Source of the DNA: CAYSPU01 sp964432995
Lineage (GTDB): Bacteria > Verrucomicrobiota > Verrucomicrobiia > Limisphaerales > JAHDYP01
Reading direction: 5' to 3'
DNA: 6,168 nt
Assembly (NCBI GenBank): GCA_964432995.1
Contig: CAYSPU010000311.1
Location: 1 to 6,168, forward strand
Positions within the stretch are counted from its first letter, which is position 1. Each line of letters opens with the position of its first letter. Below the pieces are notes generated by a model. It saw nothing but the letters and a program-made list of their open reading frames with translations. It was not told the origin of the DNA and did no database searches. This document shows, piece by piece, positions 1-6,037 of this stretch. The position numbers and the translations under genes were made by a program.

Positions 1-666
1 CAGCAACCTGCCGCGCCCGCCACCCCCCCACCCCCCGCCGATCAACCCGCGATCCCCGCCGCGGGCCTCCAGCGCGTCGTCGAAGTCCGCGACAAGAAGC
101 AAGCCGTTCTCGTGCTCGGCTTTCCGGGAACCACCCTCGTCGATCCCGACCGCTTCGCGCTGGAGATCCTTCAGGAAGCCTGCAGCGACCTCGGCTCGCG
201 TCTCTTCCTGCGAGTCCGCGAGAAGCTCGGTCTCGCGTACTACGTCGGCGCGCAGAACTTCGTCGGGCTCTTGCCCGGTTATTTCGGGTTCTATGCGGGC
301 ACCACCCCGGACAAGGCGGCGGCAGTCGAACAGGAACTGCTCGCCGAAGCCCGCCTGCTGGCCTCGGAAGGCCTGACCGCCGACGAATTGCATCGCGCAC
401 AGGCGAAGATCATCGGGCAGCGGAAGATCGCCCGACAGGACCTGGGCCACCAAGCGATGAGCATGGCGCTGGACGAACTCTACGGCCTGGGCTACGCCTT
501 TGGGGAGACGGAGGACGCCCGCTACGAAGCGGTCACGCTGGAGGACGTGCGACGGGTGGCCGACCGGTTTCTGCAACCGGACCGCGCCGTGCTCGCCTTG
601 ACCGGCGGCGCCAACGGCACCCCCACCGGCCCGGCAGAAGCCTCTCCACACGAACCCGCCGCCTGA
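1..666 (+). CDS. M16 (insulinase/pitrilysin) family peptidase, C-terminal part; 5' end outside window
   Basis: The frame is open from the first base and ends at TGA 664-666, leaving 221 visible residues. Residues about 4-20 are a Pro/Ala-rich linker. From about residue 24 the sequence matches an M16 C-terminal domain: a KQAVLVLGFPG strand, an aspartate-led helix, then the hallmark SRLFLRVREKLGLAYYV at about 66-82, followed by a glycine-rich strand and the long helix typical of the fold. This domain forms the non-catalytic half of the peptidase clamp and carries the substrate-contacting Arg/Tyr region. The zinc motif HxxEH would lie in the missing N-terminal part, so I cannot tell an active protease from an inactive partner subunit, or a one-domain-pair from a two-domain-pair protein. 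The end is a low-complexity Gly/Pro/Ala tail. M16 proteins of this type are usually periplasmic or processing peptidases; location cannot be judged here. The gene converges on rpe across a 541-bp intergenic region. Confidence 0.85.
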   Translation, partial: QQPAAPATPPPPADQPAIPAAGLQRVVEVRDKKQAVLVLGFPGTTLVDPDRFALEILQEACSDLGSRLFLRVREKLGLAYYVGAQNFVGLLPGYFGFYAGTTPDKAAAVEQELLAEARLLASEGLTADELHRAQAKIIGQRKIARQDLGHQAMSMALDELYGLGYAFGETEDARYEAVTLEDVRRVADRFLQPDRAVLALTGGANGTPTGPAEASPHEPAA

Positions 667-712
667 CGCCATCCTCCGCTTTTGCGCCTTCCGCGCCTTT
701 TCGCGGCGCTCT

Positions 713-740
713 TTCTCCGCCGCGAGTAGGCCGCGGAGAA
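713..740. other. Inverted repeat downstream of the M16 gene
   Basis: TTCTCCGC (713-720) and GCGGAGAA (733-740) form a perfect 8-bp stem around a 12-nt loop, 47 bp after the M16 stop. It is followed by GCTGGTCTCC rather than a T-tract, so it could be a transcript-end or 3'-stabilising hairpin but is not a convincing intrinsic terminator. A second overlapping palindrome, CCGCG 691-695 with CGCGG 702-706, lies just upstream. Confidence 0.35.
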
Positions 741-763
741 GCTGGTCTCCCCGGGCCCTCTCA

Positions 764-783
764 CTCTGCGGTCCTCTGCGGTC
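764..783. repeat. Perfect 10-bp tandem duplication
   Basis: The decamer CTCTGCGGTC occurs twice head to tail, at 764-773 and 774-783, and a degenerate CTTCCGTTCC follows. It lies in the convergent intergenic region beside the interspersed repeats and looks like part of the same repeat-rich tract. Confidence 0.8.
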
Positions 784-816
784 TTCCGTTCCAAACCTGC
801 GCACCTGCTGTCGGAG

Positions 817-957
817 GGGGAGGAACAACAAAGACATGAAGGAACAAGGGGCCGGCGGTTGACGCCCTGCCTGGTTCCCGAAACGGACAGCAGCGGACCC
901 ATCCGAGCCCAATCCCTTCCCCTTCGCGTCTTTGTTTCTTCGTTGTTATCCCCCCAC
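817..957. repeat. Interspersed repeat, inverted pair A
   Basis: The left arm near 817-850 reads G-rich, then GAACAACAAAGACATGAAGG and ACAAGGG. The right arm near 914-957 is its degenerate reverse complement: read on the minus strand it is G-rich, then AACAAC, an extra GAAGAA-like 6-mer, then AAAGACGCGAAGGGGAAGGG. The arms face each other across about 63 bp. The conserved core is G-run / ACAAC / AAAGACGCGAAGG. A second pair with the same arrangement follows at 981-1110. No coding function is visible. Confidence 0.65.
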
Positions 958-980
958 GGTCGGTCACCGAAACACTTCAG

Positions 981-1110
981 AGGGGTTGAACAACAAAGAC
1001 GCGAACGCACAAAGGAACGGGATGGGGGCGGAGGGAAGATGTCGGGCTTCGAGTTCGCCCCCGACTTCCTTCGCGTCTCTGTTTCTTGGTTGTGCGTCCC
1101 CCCGGACGTG
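981..1110. repeat. Interspersed repeat, inverted pair B
   Basis: The left arm near 981-1020 reads AGGGGTTGAACAACAAAGAC, then GCGAACGCACAAAGGAAC. The right arm near 1066-1110 on the minus strand reads GGGGGGACGCACAACCAAG, then AAACAGAGACGCGAAGGAAG. It is the same repeat as pair A in the same inward-facing arrangement, here with a spacer of about 45 bp. The spacer carries a smaller palindrome, GTCGGG 1041-1046 with CCCGAC 1060-1065. Confidence 0.65.
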
Positions 1111-1173
1111 GCGCAGAGAGGCACTTGGCGTGTGGCGAAACCTGCTCGGCCGTGCCCCGTGCTATAGTCTGAC

Positions 1174-1187
1174 CCCCGTTTGCGGGG
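1174..1187 (-). terminator. Small hairpin after rpe, weak terminator candidate
   Basis: CCCCG (1174-1178) and CGGGG (1183-1187) close a TTTG tetraloop 20 bp beyond the rpe stop codon. On the rpe transcript the hairpin is not followed by a U-tract, so termination here is only a possibility based on position and GC-rich stem. Confidence 0.25.
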
Positions 1188-1207
1188 ATGCCGACTTGGT
1201 GCGGAGT

Positions 1208-1906
1208 TCAGCCGGCGTGGCGCAGGCGCAGATGGTTTGCCGGCAGGGCGGCGCGGTCGACGGCTTTCTGCATGCGTCGCAGGGCGGCAGCGAGGTTGCG
1301 ATGCCGGAAGAGGGCCGTACCGGCCACGAAGGTATCCGCACCGGCGGCGGCGCATTCCGCGGCGGTGTCGTCGTTGATTCCGCCGTCGACCTGGAGGCGG
1401 AAGGAGAGTCCGCGGGCTTCGCGCCATCGATCGGCCTGCTGGATCTTGGGGACTGTTTCCGTGATGAACGACTGGCCTCCGAAGCCGGGGTTCACCGTCA
1501 TGACCAGGAGCAGGTCGATCTGGTCGAGGAACGGTTCCACGTGTTCCATGCTGGTGGGCGGGTTGATGGCGAGGCCGACCTTGCGTCCCAGCGACCGGAT
1601 CTTCCAGATCAAGGGTGTCACCTTGGCGTCGAGTTCGACGTGCACGGTGATTTGGTCGGCGCCGGCCTCGGCGAAACGTTCGATCAGGATTTCCGGCCGG
1701 GAACACATCAGGTGGACATCGAAGAAGGAGCGGAGTTCGGGCCGGAGGGTGCGCAGCAATTCGGGCCCGAAGGAGAGGTTGGGGACGAAGTGGCCGTCCA
1801 TGATGTCCAGGTGGAGCCACTGGGCGCCGGCTCGAGCCGCGCGTTGCGCCTCGGCCAGCAGGCGTCCGCTGTCCGCCGCCAGGAGCGAGGGTGCGATGAT
1901 CTTCAT
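1208..1906 (-). CDS. rpe: Ribulose-phosphate 3-epimerase
   Basis: This enzyme interconverts D-ribulose 5-phosphate and D-xylulose 5-phosphate in the cytosol, in the non-oxidative pentose-phosphate pathway (also the Calvin cycle in autotrophs). The 232-residue product is a complete TIM-barrel protein of normal family length. It opens with MKIIAPSLLAAD (substrate-site Ser7). The first signature LHLDIMDGHFVPN at 31-43 supplies metal ligand His32 and catalytic/metal Asp34. FFDVHLM gives His65, the second signature VMTVNPGFGGQ lies at 135-145, and VDGGIN gives Asp174, the other catalytic acid. VAGTALF at about 194-200 is the phosphate-binding end. All expected active-site residues are present. The ATG at 1904-1906 is chosen because the family starts at this point; upstream is a close GAGG with only 2 nt spacing. 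The gene begins 42 bp after ftsH on the same strand, so cotranscription is likely. The stop is TGA (complement of 1208-1210). Confidence 0.97.
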   Translation of the reverse strand: MKIIAPSLLAADSGRLLAEAQRAARAGAQWLHLDIMDGHFVPNLSFGPELLRTLRPELRSFFDVHLMCSRPEILIERFAEAGADQITVHVELDAKVTPLIWKIRSLGRKVGLAINPPTSMEHVEPFLDQIDLLLVMTVNPGFGGQSFITETVPKIQQADRWREARGLSFRLQVDGGINDDTAAECAAAGADTFVAGTALFRHRNLAAALRRMQKAVDRAALPANHLRLRHAG

Positions 1907-1948
1907 GACCTCGGGGTTTCGGAGCGAAGCACCGGGGAGAACGCCAGG

Positions 1949-3967
1949 TCAGGCGGTGGCCGGGGCGGGATGGCTGAAGCCCGGGTCGAGTTTGGGCGGG
2001 GTTGCTTTGGCCGCATCGGCCGCCGCCACGGGGGATGGGGACTCGGGCGGAGGCGGGGTGCCGGTGTCGGCACGCGACGCGAACTGGCCGGTGCGGACCA
2101 TTTCCTCGACCTGGCTGCCGTCCAGAGTCTCGTATTCGAGCAGCGTCCGGGCGATGAGCTCGAGCTTGTCCTGGTTCTGCTCGATCAAATCGGATGCAAC
2201 GCGATAGCCTTCGTCGATGATCCGCTTGACCTCGAGGTCGATCTCCTCGGCGGTCTTCTCGCTGTATTCCTTGCTGCGGATCATCTCCCGGCCGAGGAAG
2301 ATGTATTCGTTGTTCTCGCCGTATTGGACCATGCCGAGCTTGTCGCTCATTCCCCAGTGACAGACCATGGCGCGCGCCAGTTGGGTTGCCTGCTGGATGT
2401 CGCCGGCGGCGCCGGTGGAGATATCGCCGGAGATCCGTTCCTCGGCGATGCGGCCCGCCATGGCCACGGCGATGAGGTCCAGCATTTCCTTGCGGCGGCG
2501 GTTGAGGACGTCGTCCTTGGGGAGCGACATCGTCGAGCCGAGGGATTGGCCGCGGGGGATGATGGTGACTTTGTGGAGGGGGTGGGTGTGTTTGAGCAGC
2601 ACGTTGACGAGGGCATGACCGGCTTCGTGCCAGGCGGTGCTGCGTTTTTCCTCGTCGGTCATGGCGAGGCTGCGGCGTTCGCGGCCCCAGCGGACCTTGT
2701 CGCGCGCCTCTTCGAGTTCCGGCATGGTGATGGCCTTCTTGTTGAGGCGCGCGGCCAGGAGCGCGGCTTCGTTGAGCAGGTTCGCCAGCTCCGCTCCCGA
2801 GTAGCCCGGTGTTCCCCGCGCGATCACGGCCAGATCGACGCCGGGGTCGAGCTTCACGTTGCGCGCGTGCACCTTCAGAATGGCCTCGCGGCCGCGCACG
2901 TCCGGCAGATTCACCGTGATCTGGCGATCGAAACGGCCGGGGCGCAGCAGGGTCGGATCGAGCACGTCCGGCCGGTTGGTGGCCGCGATGATGATGATCC
3001 CTTCCTGGGTGTCGAAGCCGTCCATCTCGACGAGCAGGGCGTTGAGGGTCTGCTCCCGTTCATCGTTGCCGCCGCCCAGACCGTGGCCGCGGCTGCGGCC
3101 GACGGCGTCGATCTCGTCAATGAAGACCAGGCAGGGTGTGTTCTTGCGGGCCTGCTCGAACATGTCGCGGACGCGGCTGGCGCCGACGCCGACGAACATC
3201 TCGACGAAATCGGAGCCGCTGATGCTGAAGAAGGAGGCGTCGGCCTCGCCGGCGATCGCTTTGGCGAGGAGAGTTTTGCCGGTGCCCGGCGCCCCGACCA
3301 TCAGGATCCCCTTCGGGATGCGCCCACCCAGCTTTTGAAACTTCTTGGGATCTTTGAGGAACTCGACCAATTCCTGGACTTCTTCCTTGGCTTCTTCGAT
3401 CCCCGCGACGTCTTTGAAGGTGGTCTTGTTCCGCTCGCGGTTCAGGAGGCGGGCCTTGCTTTTGCCGAAGCTCAGGGCGCCCTTGCCGGCCATCCGGATC
3501 TGGCGCACCAGCACAAACCAGATCAGCGCCGCCAACAGCAGAAACGGCAACAACGAATAGAGGATCCCCAACAGCAGCGTGTTCGGCTCCACCGTTTCGA
3601 ACACCCCGGACTCGAGCACCTTCTTCTCCAGGTCCGGCAGCAGACGGATCTTCGCGCGGAAGGCCACTTCCTTGGCGGCCACACCCTCCTTCGCGGGCTC
3701 GTTGTATTTCCCGGTGATTTCGTGGAGATACTCGGACTGCGGGTTGTAGCTGATGACGCCTTTGACGACGAGGTTCGACTCGACCAAGCCCTTGAACTCG
3801 GTGTACGAGAGCGTGCGGTAGCGCGTATCCATCTGGTCGTGGAACCGCCACAGCAACGGGAGCAACGCCAGAATACCGATCCAGATCAGCCAGTTCCTCG
3901 GGGGAACACGCAGTTCGGTCGGCCGCCGGTCTCCCCGGCCGGGATCTCTTGGTTTGTCGTTCGCCAT
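1949..3967 (-). CDS. ftsH: ATP-dependent zinc metalloprotease FtsH
   Basis: FtsH is a hexameric inner-membrane AAA+ protease that extracts and degrades misassembled membrane proteins and some short-lived cytosolic regulators. The 672-residue product is complete: a short basic cytoplasmic N-terminus (1-24), TM1 about 25-41, a periplasmic FtsH-extracellular domain starting near YTEF (about 55-128), TM2 about 130-154, then the AAA module. Walker A GAPGTGKT is at 225-232, pore loop MFVG at 257-260, Walker B VFIDEID at 281-287, and the second region of homology LRPGRFDR ends with Arg345 and Arg348 as arginine fingers. The protease domain has zinc motif HEAGH at 447-451, with Asp523 (in GAAGDI) as likely third ligand. 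The last 45 residues form a Pro/Ala-rich tail, as is common and variable in FtsH. The frame stays open 77 codons upstream, but the ATG at 3965-3967 (MANDK) gives the normal N-terminus; the extension lacks family character. The ribosome site is weak (GGCAGG, about 4 nt before ATG). It leads a probable ftsH-rpe unit. Confidence 0.97.
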   Translation of the reverse strand: MANDKPRDPGRGDRRPTELRVPPRNWLIWIGILALLPLLWRFHDQMDTRYRTLSYTEFKGLVESNLVVKGVISYNPQSEYLHEITGKYNEPAKEGVAAKEVAFRAKIRLLPDLEKKVLESGVFETVEPNTLLLGILYSLLPFLLLAALIWFVLVRQIRMAGKGALSFGKSKARLLNRERNKTTFKDVAGIEEAKEEVQELVEFLKDPKKFQKLGGRIPKGILMVGAPGTGKTLLAKAIAGEADASFFSISGSDFVEMFVGVGASRVRDMFEQARKNTPCLVFIDEIDAVGRSRGHGLGGGNDEREQTLNALLVEMDGFDTQEGIIIIAATNRPDVLDPTLLRPGRFDRQITVNLPDVRGREAILKVHARNVKLDPGVDLAVIARGTPGYSGAELANLLNEAALLAARLNKKAITMPELEEARDKVRWGRERRSLAMTDEEKRSTAWHEAGHALVNVLLKHTHPLHKVTIIPRGQSLGSTMSLPKDDVLNRRRKEMLDLIAVAMAGRIAEERISGDISTGAAGDIQQATQLARAMVCHWGMSDKLGMVQYGENNEYIFLGREMIRSKEYSEKTAEEIDLEVKRIIDEGYRVASDLIEQNQDKLELIARTLLEYETLDGSQVEEMVRTGQFASRADTGTPPPPESPSPVAAADAAKATPPKLDPGFSHPAPATA

Positions 3968-3989
3968 GCGCCTGCCAATCGTTGGGCGG

Positions 3990-4018
3990 AACCTAACACC
4001 AGGCACCGCCCCGTGCAA
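3990..4018 (-). promoter_or_regulatory. Possible ftsH promoter
   Basis: On the minus strand TTGCAC (4013-4018) and TAGGTT (3990-3995) are separated by exactly 17 bp, the preferred sigma-70 spacing. Each hexamer matches consensus at only 3 of 6 positions. The inferred transcript would start around 3983 and leave a leader of about 16 nt before the ftsH ATG. Position supports it, base match does not strongly. Confidence 0.28.
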
Positions 4019-4147
4019 CCTGCGTCTGGAACGGAAGATGCATCCGCCGCAGACATATTGATTCCACCCTGCTTCCACTCCCACCGCATTGCCGCAAGCC
4101 AGCGCCGTGCGCGGCCGATACGGTCCAGCCGAGCTCCGAGCACCCTC

Positions 4148-4168
4148 GCGGGCAACGCTCTTGCCCGC
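4148..4168. other. Perfect 8-bp GC-rich hairpin
   Basis: GCGGGCAA (4148-4155) and TTGCCCGC (4161-4168) pair perfectly around the loop CGCTC. No T-run follows on either strand, so it is not an obvious terminator. Its design (7-8 bp GC stem starting GCGG, 5-nt loop) resembles the first arm of the repeat element near aroC, suggesting a diverged solo arm or related palindrome. Confidence 0.45.
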
Positions 4169-4613
4169 CCTCACCAGCAAGCAACGGGCAGAACCCAAAC
4201 ACCCCCGTCACCCGCCATGGCACCCTAGGCCCCTCGGCCAATCTTGCGCAAGCGGGAACTCCGGCCCCGGATCCTCGGGCAAGTGGCGCTGGAGGCTCGG
4301 TTGTCCCCCGTCGCAGCTCGGTCTTTGCCCCTGCGGACGAGCGCGCGGTCGGCTCCGGGAAGATCCCACCCCCCCGGCGGAGGGATCCCATGCAAACGCT
4401 GGGGAGCAGAGCGGTGGACGCCGAGTCAAGCCTTGAGCCGCAGCCAAGGGTGTCTGCGCTTTGCTGCGGGTCAGAGGACCCGCGGTCCGGAAGCGCTGGC
4501 CGGTGTGCGGGTGTGGTTGGGCGGTCGCCAGCCCGCAAGGTTTCGGACCGCGGCTCGTCTTGAGCCGCAGCCAAGGGTGTCTGCGCTTTGCTGCGGGTCA
4601 GAGGACCCGCGGT

Positions 4614-4713
4614 NNNNNNNNNNNNNNNNNNNNNNNNNNNNNNNNNNNNNNNNNNNNNNNNNNNNNNNNNNNNNNNNNNNNNNNNNNNNNNNNNNNNNNN
4701 NNNNNNNNNNNNN
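4614..4713. other. Assembly gap of exactly 100 N
   Basis: A run of exactly 100 N lies inside the tandem array. 100 is a common placeholder for a gap of unknown length. The flanking bases are in repeat phases that require 29 bp plus a whole number of 127-bp units, which 100 does not satisfy. True copy number and total length are therefore unknown. Confidence 0.95.
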
Positions 4714-4738
4714 GTTGGGCGGTCGCCAGCCCGCAAGG

Positions 4739-4817
4739 TTTCGGACCGCGGCTCGTCTTGAGCCGCAGGCAAGGGTGTGTGCGCTTTGCTGCGGGTCAGA
4801 GGACCCGCGGTCCGGAA
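4739..4817 (+). other. Cloverleaf-foldable 79-bp element (complete copy of the array unit)
   Basis: The sequence can be drawn as a four-way junction with no unpaired bases at the junction. The outer stem pairs 4739-4747 with 4809-4817 (9 pairs, one T-G). Arm 1 is GCGGCTC 4748-4754 with GAGCCGC 4760-4766, loop GTCTT. Arm 2 pairs 4767-4774 with 4784-4790 (7 pairs, one G-T, one bulged G at 4769), loop of 9 nt. Arm 3 is GCGGGTC 4791-4797 with GACCCGC 4802-4808, loop AGAG. Both differences from the other copies fall in unpaired positions (bulge 4769, loop 4779). An alternative fold uses the 10-bp inverted repeat CGGACCGCGG / CCGCGGTCCG. It ends 85 bp before the aroC ATG and could be an RNA leader or a DNA cruciform element; no known family is assigned. 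The T-loop and anticodon features of a tRNA are absent. Confidence 0.5.
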
Positions 4818-4902
4818 GGGTTGAGCCGGCGACTTGGGGGCGGCGTCAGATGCGTTCGCCCGGGGATTTGACCCCGCAACGCTTTTCGCCCACTCTATGC
4901 CT

Positions 4903-5988
4903 ATGGGCAACACCTTTGGCCAGCTCTTCCGGATCACCACCTGGGGCGAATCACACGGCGGCGGAGTCGGCGTCGTCATCGACGGCTGTCCACCCCGACT
5001 GGAGTTGACTGCGGCTGACATTCAACCGGACCTGGACCGCCGGCGCCCCGGCCAGTCGAAGATCGTCTCACCCCGCACGGAAGCCGACACCGTGGAGATC
5101 CTCTCCGGGACGTTCGAAGGCCGCACGTTGGGAACACCGATTTCCCTCTGGGTGCGGAACGAAGACGCGCGCCCGGAGGCCTATAACGAGATGGCGCAGA
5201 AGTTCCGGCCCTCGCACGCGGACTACACCTATCAGGCGAAGTTCGGGATCCGCAACTGGCAGGGTGGCGGGCGCACCAGCGCCCGCGAGACCATTGGCCG
5301 CGTTGCCGCCGGCGCCGTCGCCCGCAAGATCCTGCGCGAGCACTTCGGCGTCTCCGTTCTCGCCTACGTCCAGCAAGTCCACCGCATCCAAGCCGATATC
5401 GATCCGGACAAAGCCCAGGCGGACGCCGTCGAATCCAACCTGGTGCGCTGCCCCGATCGCCGTGCCGCCGAGCGCATGATTCGCCTCATCGAACGGGTCC
5501 GGCGGGCGGGCGACACCGTGGGCGGCATCGTGGTCGGGGTGGCGCGCGGCGTGCCACCCGGCTGGGGCGAACCGGTCTTCGACCGACTCGAAGCCGACCT
5601 TGCCAAGGCCATGCTCAGCCTGCCCGCCGCCAAGGGCTTCGATGTCGGCTCCGGCTTCGACTGCGTCCGTCTGACGGGCACGCAGCACAACGACCCCTTC
5701 CGTGCCCAGCGCGGTCGCGTCACCACGGTGACCAACCGCTCCGGTGGAATCCAGGGTGGCATCTCGAATGGCCAGACCGTCTACTTCCGCGTCGCCTTCA
5801 AACCGGTGGCCACCGTTCTGCAGAAGCAGGACACCGTTGATGTCCGCGGGCACAACGCGACGCTGAAGGCGCGGGGCCGGCACGACCCGTGTGTGTTGCC
5901 GCGGGCGGTTCCGATCGTCGAAGCCATGACCGCGTTGGTGCTCGTGGATCACGCCCTGCGCCAGCGGGCACAGTGCGGCACAAGCTAG
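4903..5988 (+). CDS. aroC: Chorismate synthase
   Basis: AroC converts 5-enolpyruvylshikimate 3-phosphate to chorismate, using reduced FMN, as the last step of the shikimate pathway in the cytosol. The product from ATG 4903 is 361 residues, a normal length for the bacterial enzyme. The N-terminus MGNTFGQLFRITTWGESHGG carries the first signature with catalytic His18. RPSHADYTY contains the second conserved His (105). GGRTSARETIGRVAAGAVA at 122-140 is the second signature, NRSGGIQGGISNG at 278-290 lies in the FMN/substrate region, and GRHDPCVLPRAVP at 325-337 is the third signature with Asp328. All key residues are present, so the enzyme should be active. ATG 4903 matches the family start; an in-frame ATG at 4897 would add only Met-Pro, and a TTG at 4834 would add 23 unrelated residues. 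No Shine-Dalgarno is seen upstream. The gene is divergent from ftsH and ends at TAG 5986-5988, directly against a heptamer array. Confidence 0.97.
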   Translation: MGNTFGQLFRITTWGESHGGGVGVVIDGCPPRLELTAADIQPDLDRRRPGQSKIVSPRTEADTVEILSGTFEGRTLGTPISLWVRNEDARPEAYNEMAQKFRPSHADYTYQAKFGIRNWQGGGRTSARETIGRVAAGAVARKILREHFGVSVLAYVQQVHRIQADIDPDKAQADAVESNLVRCPDRRAAERMIRLIERVRRAGDTVGGIVVGVARGVPPGWGEPVFDRLEADLAKAMLSLPAAKGFDVGSGFDCVRLTGTQHNDPFRAQRGRVTTVTNRSGGIQGGISNGQTVYFRVAFKPVATVLQKQDTVDVRGHNATLKARGRHDPCVLPRAVPIVEAMTALVLVDHALRQRAQCGTS

Positions 5989-6037
5989 GAGTCAGAAGTC
6001 AGGGGTCAGAAGTCAGAAGTCCGGAGCCCGGAGTCAG
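5989..6037. repeat. Seven tandem heptamers (RRGTCAG) abutting the aroC stop
   Basis: Starting at the base after the stop codon, the sequence divides exactly into seven 7-mers: GAGTCAG, AAGTCAG, GGGTCAG, AAGTCAG, AAGTCCG, GAGCCCG, GAGTCAG. Variation is concentrated in the first two bases (purines) and in two degenerate units. Short heptamer tandem repeats (STRR) are known in filamentous cyanobacteria; this one has a similar format, but I make no homology claim. Confidence 0.85.

Larger units (their letters stand above)
667..1207. other. Convergent intergenic region rich in repeats, no gene seen
   Basis: 541 bp lie between the stop codons of the M16 gene and rpe, which face each other. Small open frames here show no protein-family resemblance and run through repeats. 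The content is short palindromes (for example TTCTCCGC 713-720 with GCGGAGAA 733-740), a 10-bp tandem duplication, two inverted pairs of an 'acaac..aaagacgcgaa' repeat, and a small hairpin just after rpe. None of the hairpins is followed by a clear T-run, so a classical intrinsic terminator for either gene is not evident. Confidence 0.7.
4433..4818. repeat. 127-bp-period tandem array of palindromic elements
   Basis: The word TTGAGCCGCAG starts at 4433 and 4560, and again at 4758 beyond the N gap. The 4433 and 4560 copies are 127 bp apart and identical over all 54 readable bases. The third copy differs from them by only two C-to-G changes over about 60 bp. Each period is a roughly 79-bp element rich in perfect inverted repeats plus a 48-bp spacer (4493-4540, partly repeated at 4714-4738). 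The spacer can form a small hairpin itself (GGGCGG 4519-4524 with CCAGCCC 4528-4534, one bulged A). The left half of the first element (before 4433) and the spacer after the last are degenerate, so they mark the edges of the array. The repeat unit and spacer pattern do not fit CRISPR. Confidence 0.88.
3968..4902. other. Large divergent ftsH-aroC intergenic region
   Basis: These 935 bp separate two divergently transcribed housekeeping genes. Open frames here are GC-rich artefacts without recognisable domains, some read through the N run, and none has a convincing ribosome site. The side near ftsH holds a possible promoter, the middle holds a perfect 8-bp hairpin and G/C-rich inverted repeats such as GATCCC 4362-4367 with GGGATC 4383-4388, and the aroC side holds a 127-bp-period array of palindromic elements with an assembly gap. 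Confidence 0.7.

Noticed and set aside
522..1820. 432-codon minus-strand frame overlapping the M16 gene, the repeat region and rpe
   Set aside because: Arg/Pro-rich translation without family resemblance; it crosses the repeats and overlaps rpe in another frame.
3968..4198. 77-codon N-terminal extension of ftsH
   Set aside because: The extension has no membrane or FtsH-like character, whereas MANDK at 3967 gives the usual short cytoplasmic N-terminus before TM1.
932..4228. Open frame of 1098 codons on the plus strand, antisense to rpe and ftsH
   Set aside because: It mirrors two genes with intact active sites on the other strand. The translation is low-complexity and Asp/Gly/His-rich with no domain, the typical antisense shadow of GC-rich coding DNA.
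4739..4817. tRNA gene, because of the cloverleaf shape and 79-nt length
   Set aside because: No GTTCRANYC T-loop, no D-loop GG, stem lengths are wrong (9/7/7/7), arm loops are 5, 9 and 4 nt, and no CCA-type end.
4433..4818. CRISPR array
   Set aside because: The repeated unit is far too long, the spacers are themselves repeated instead of unique, and no cas gene is present.
3993..5021. Minus-strand frame through the tandem array and N gap
   Set aside because: It contains unknown residues from the gap, repeats itself with the array, and overlaps the conserved start of aroC.
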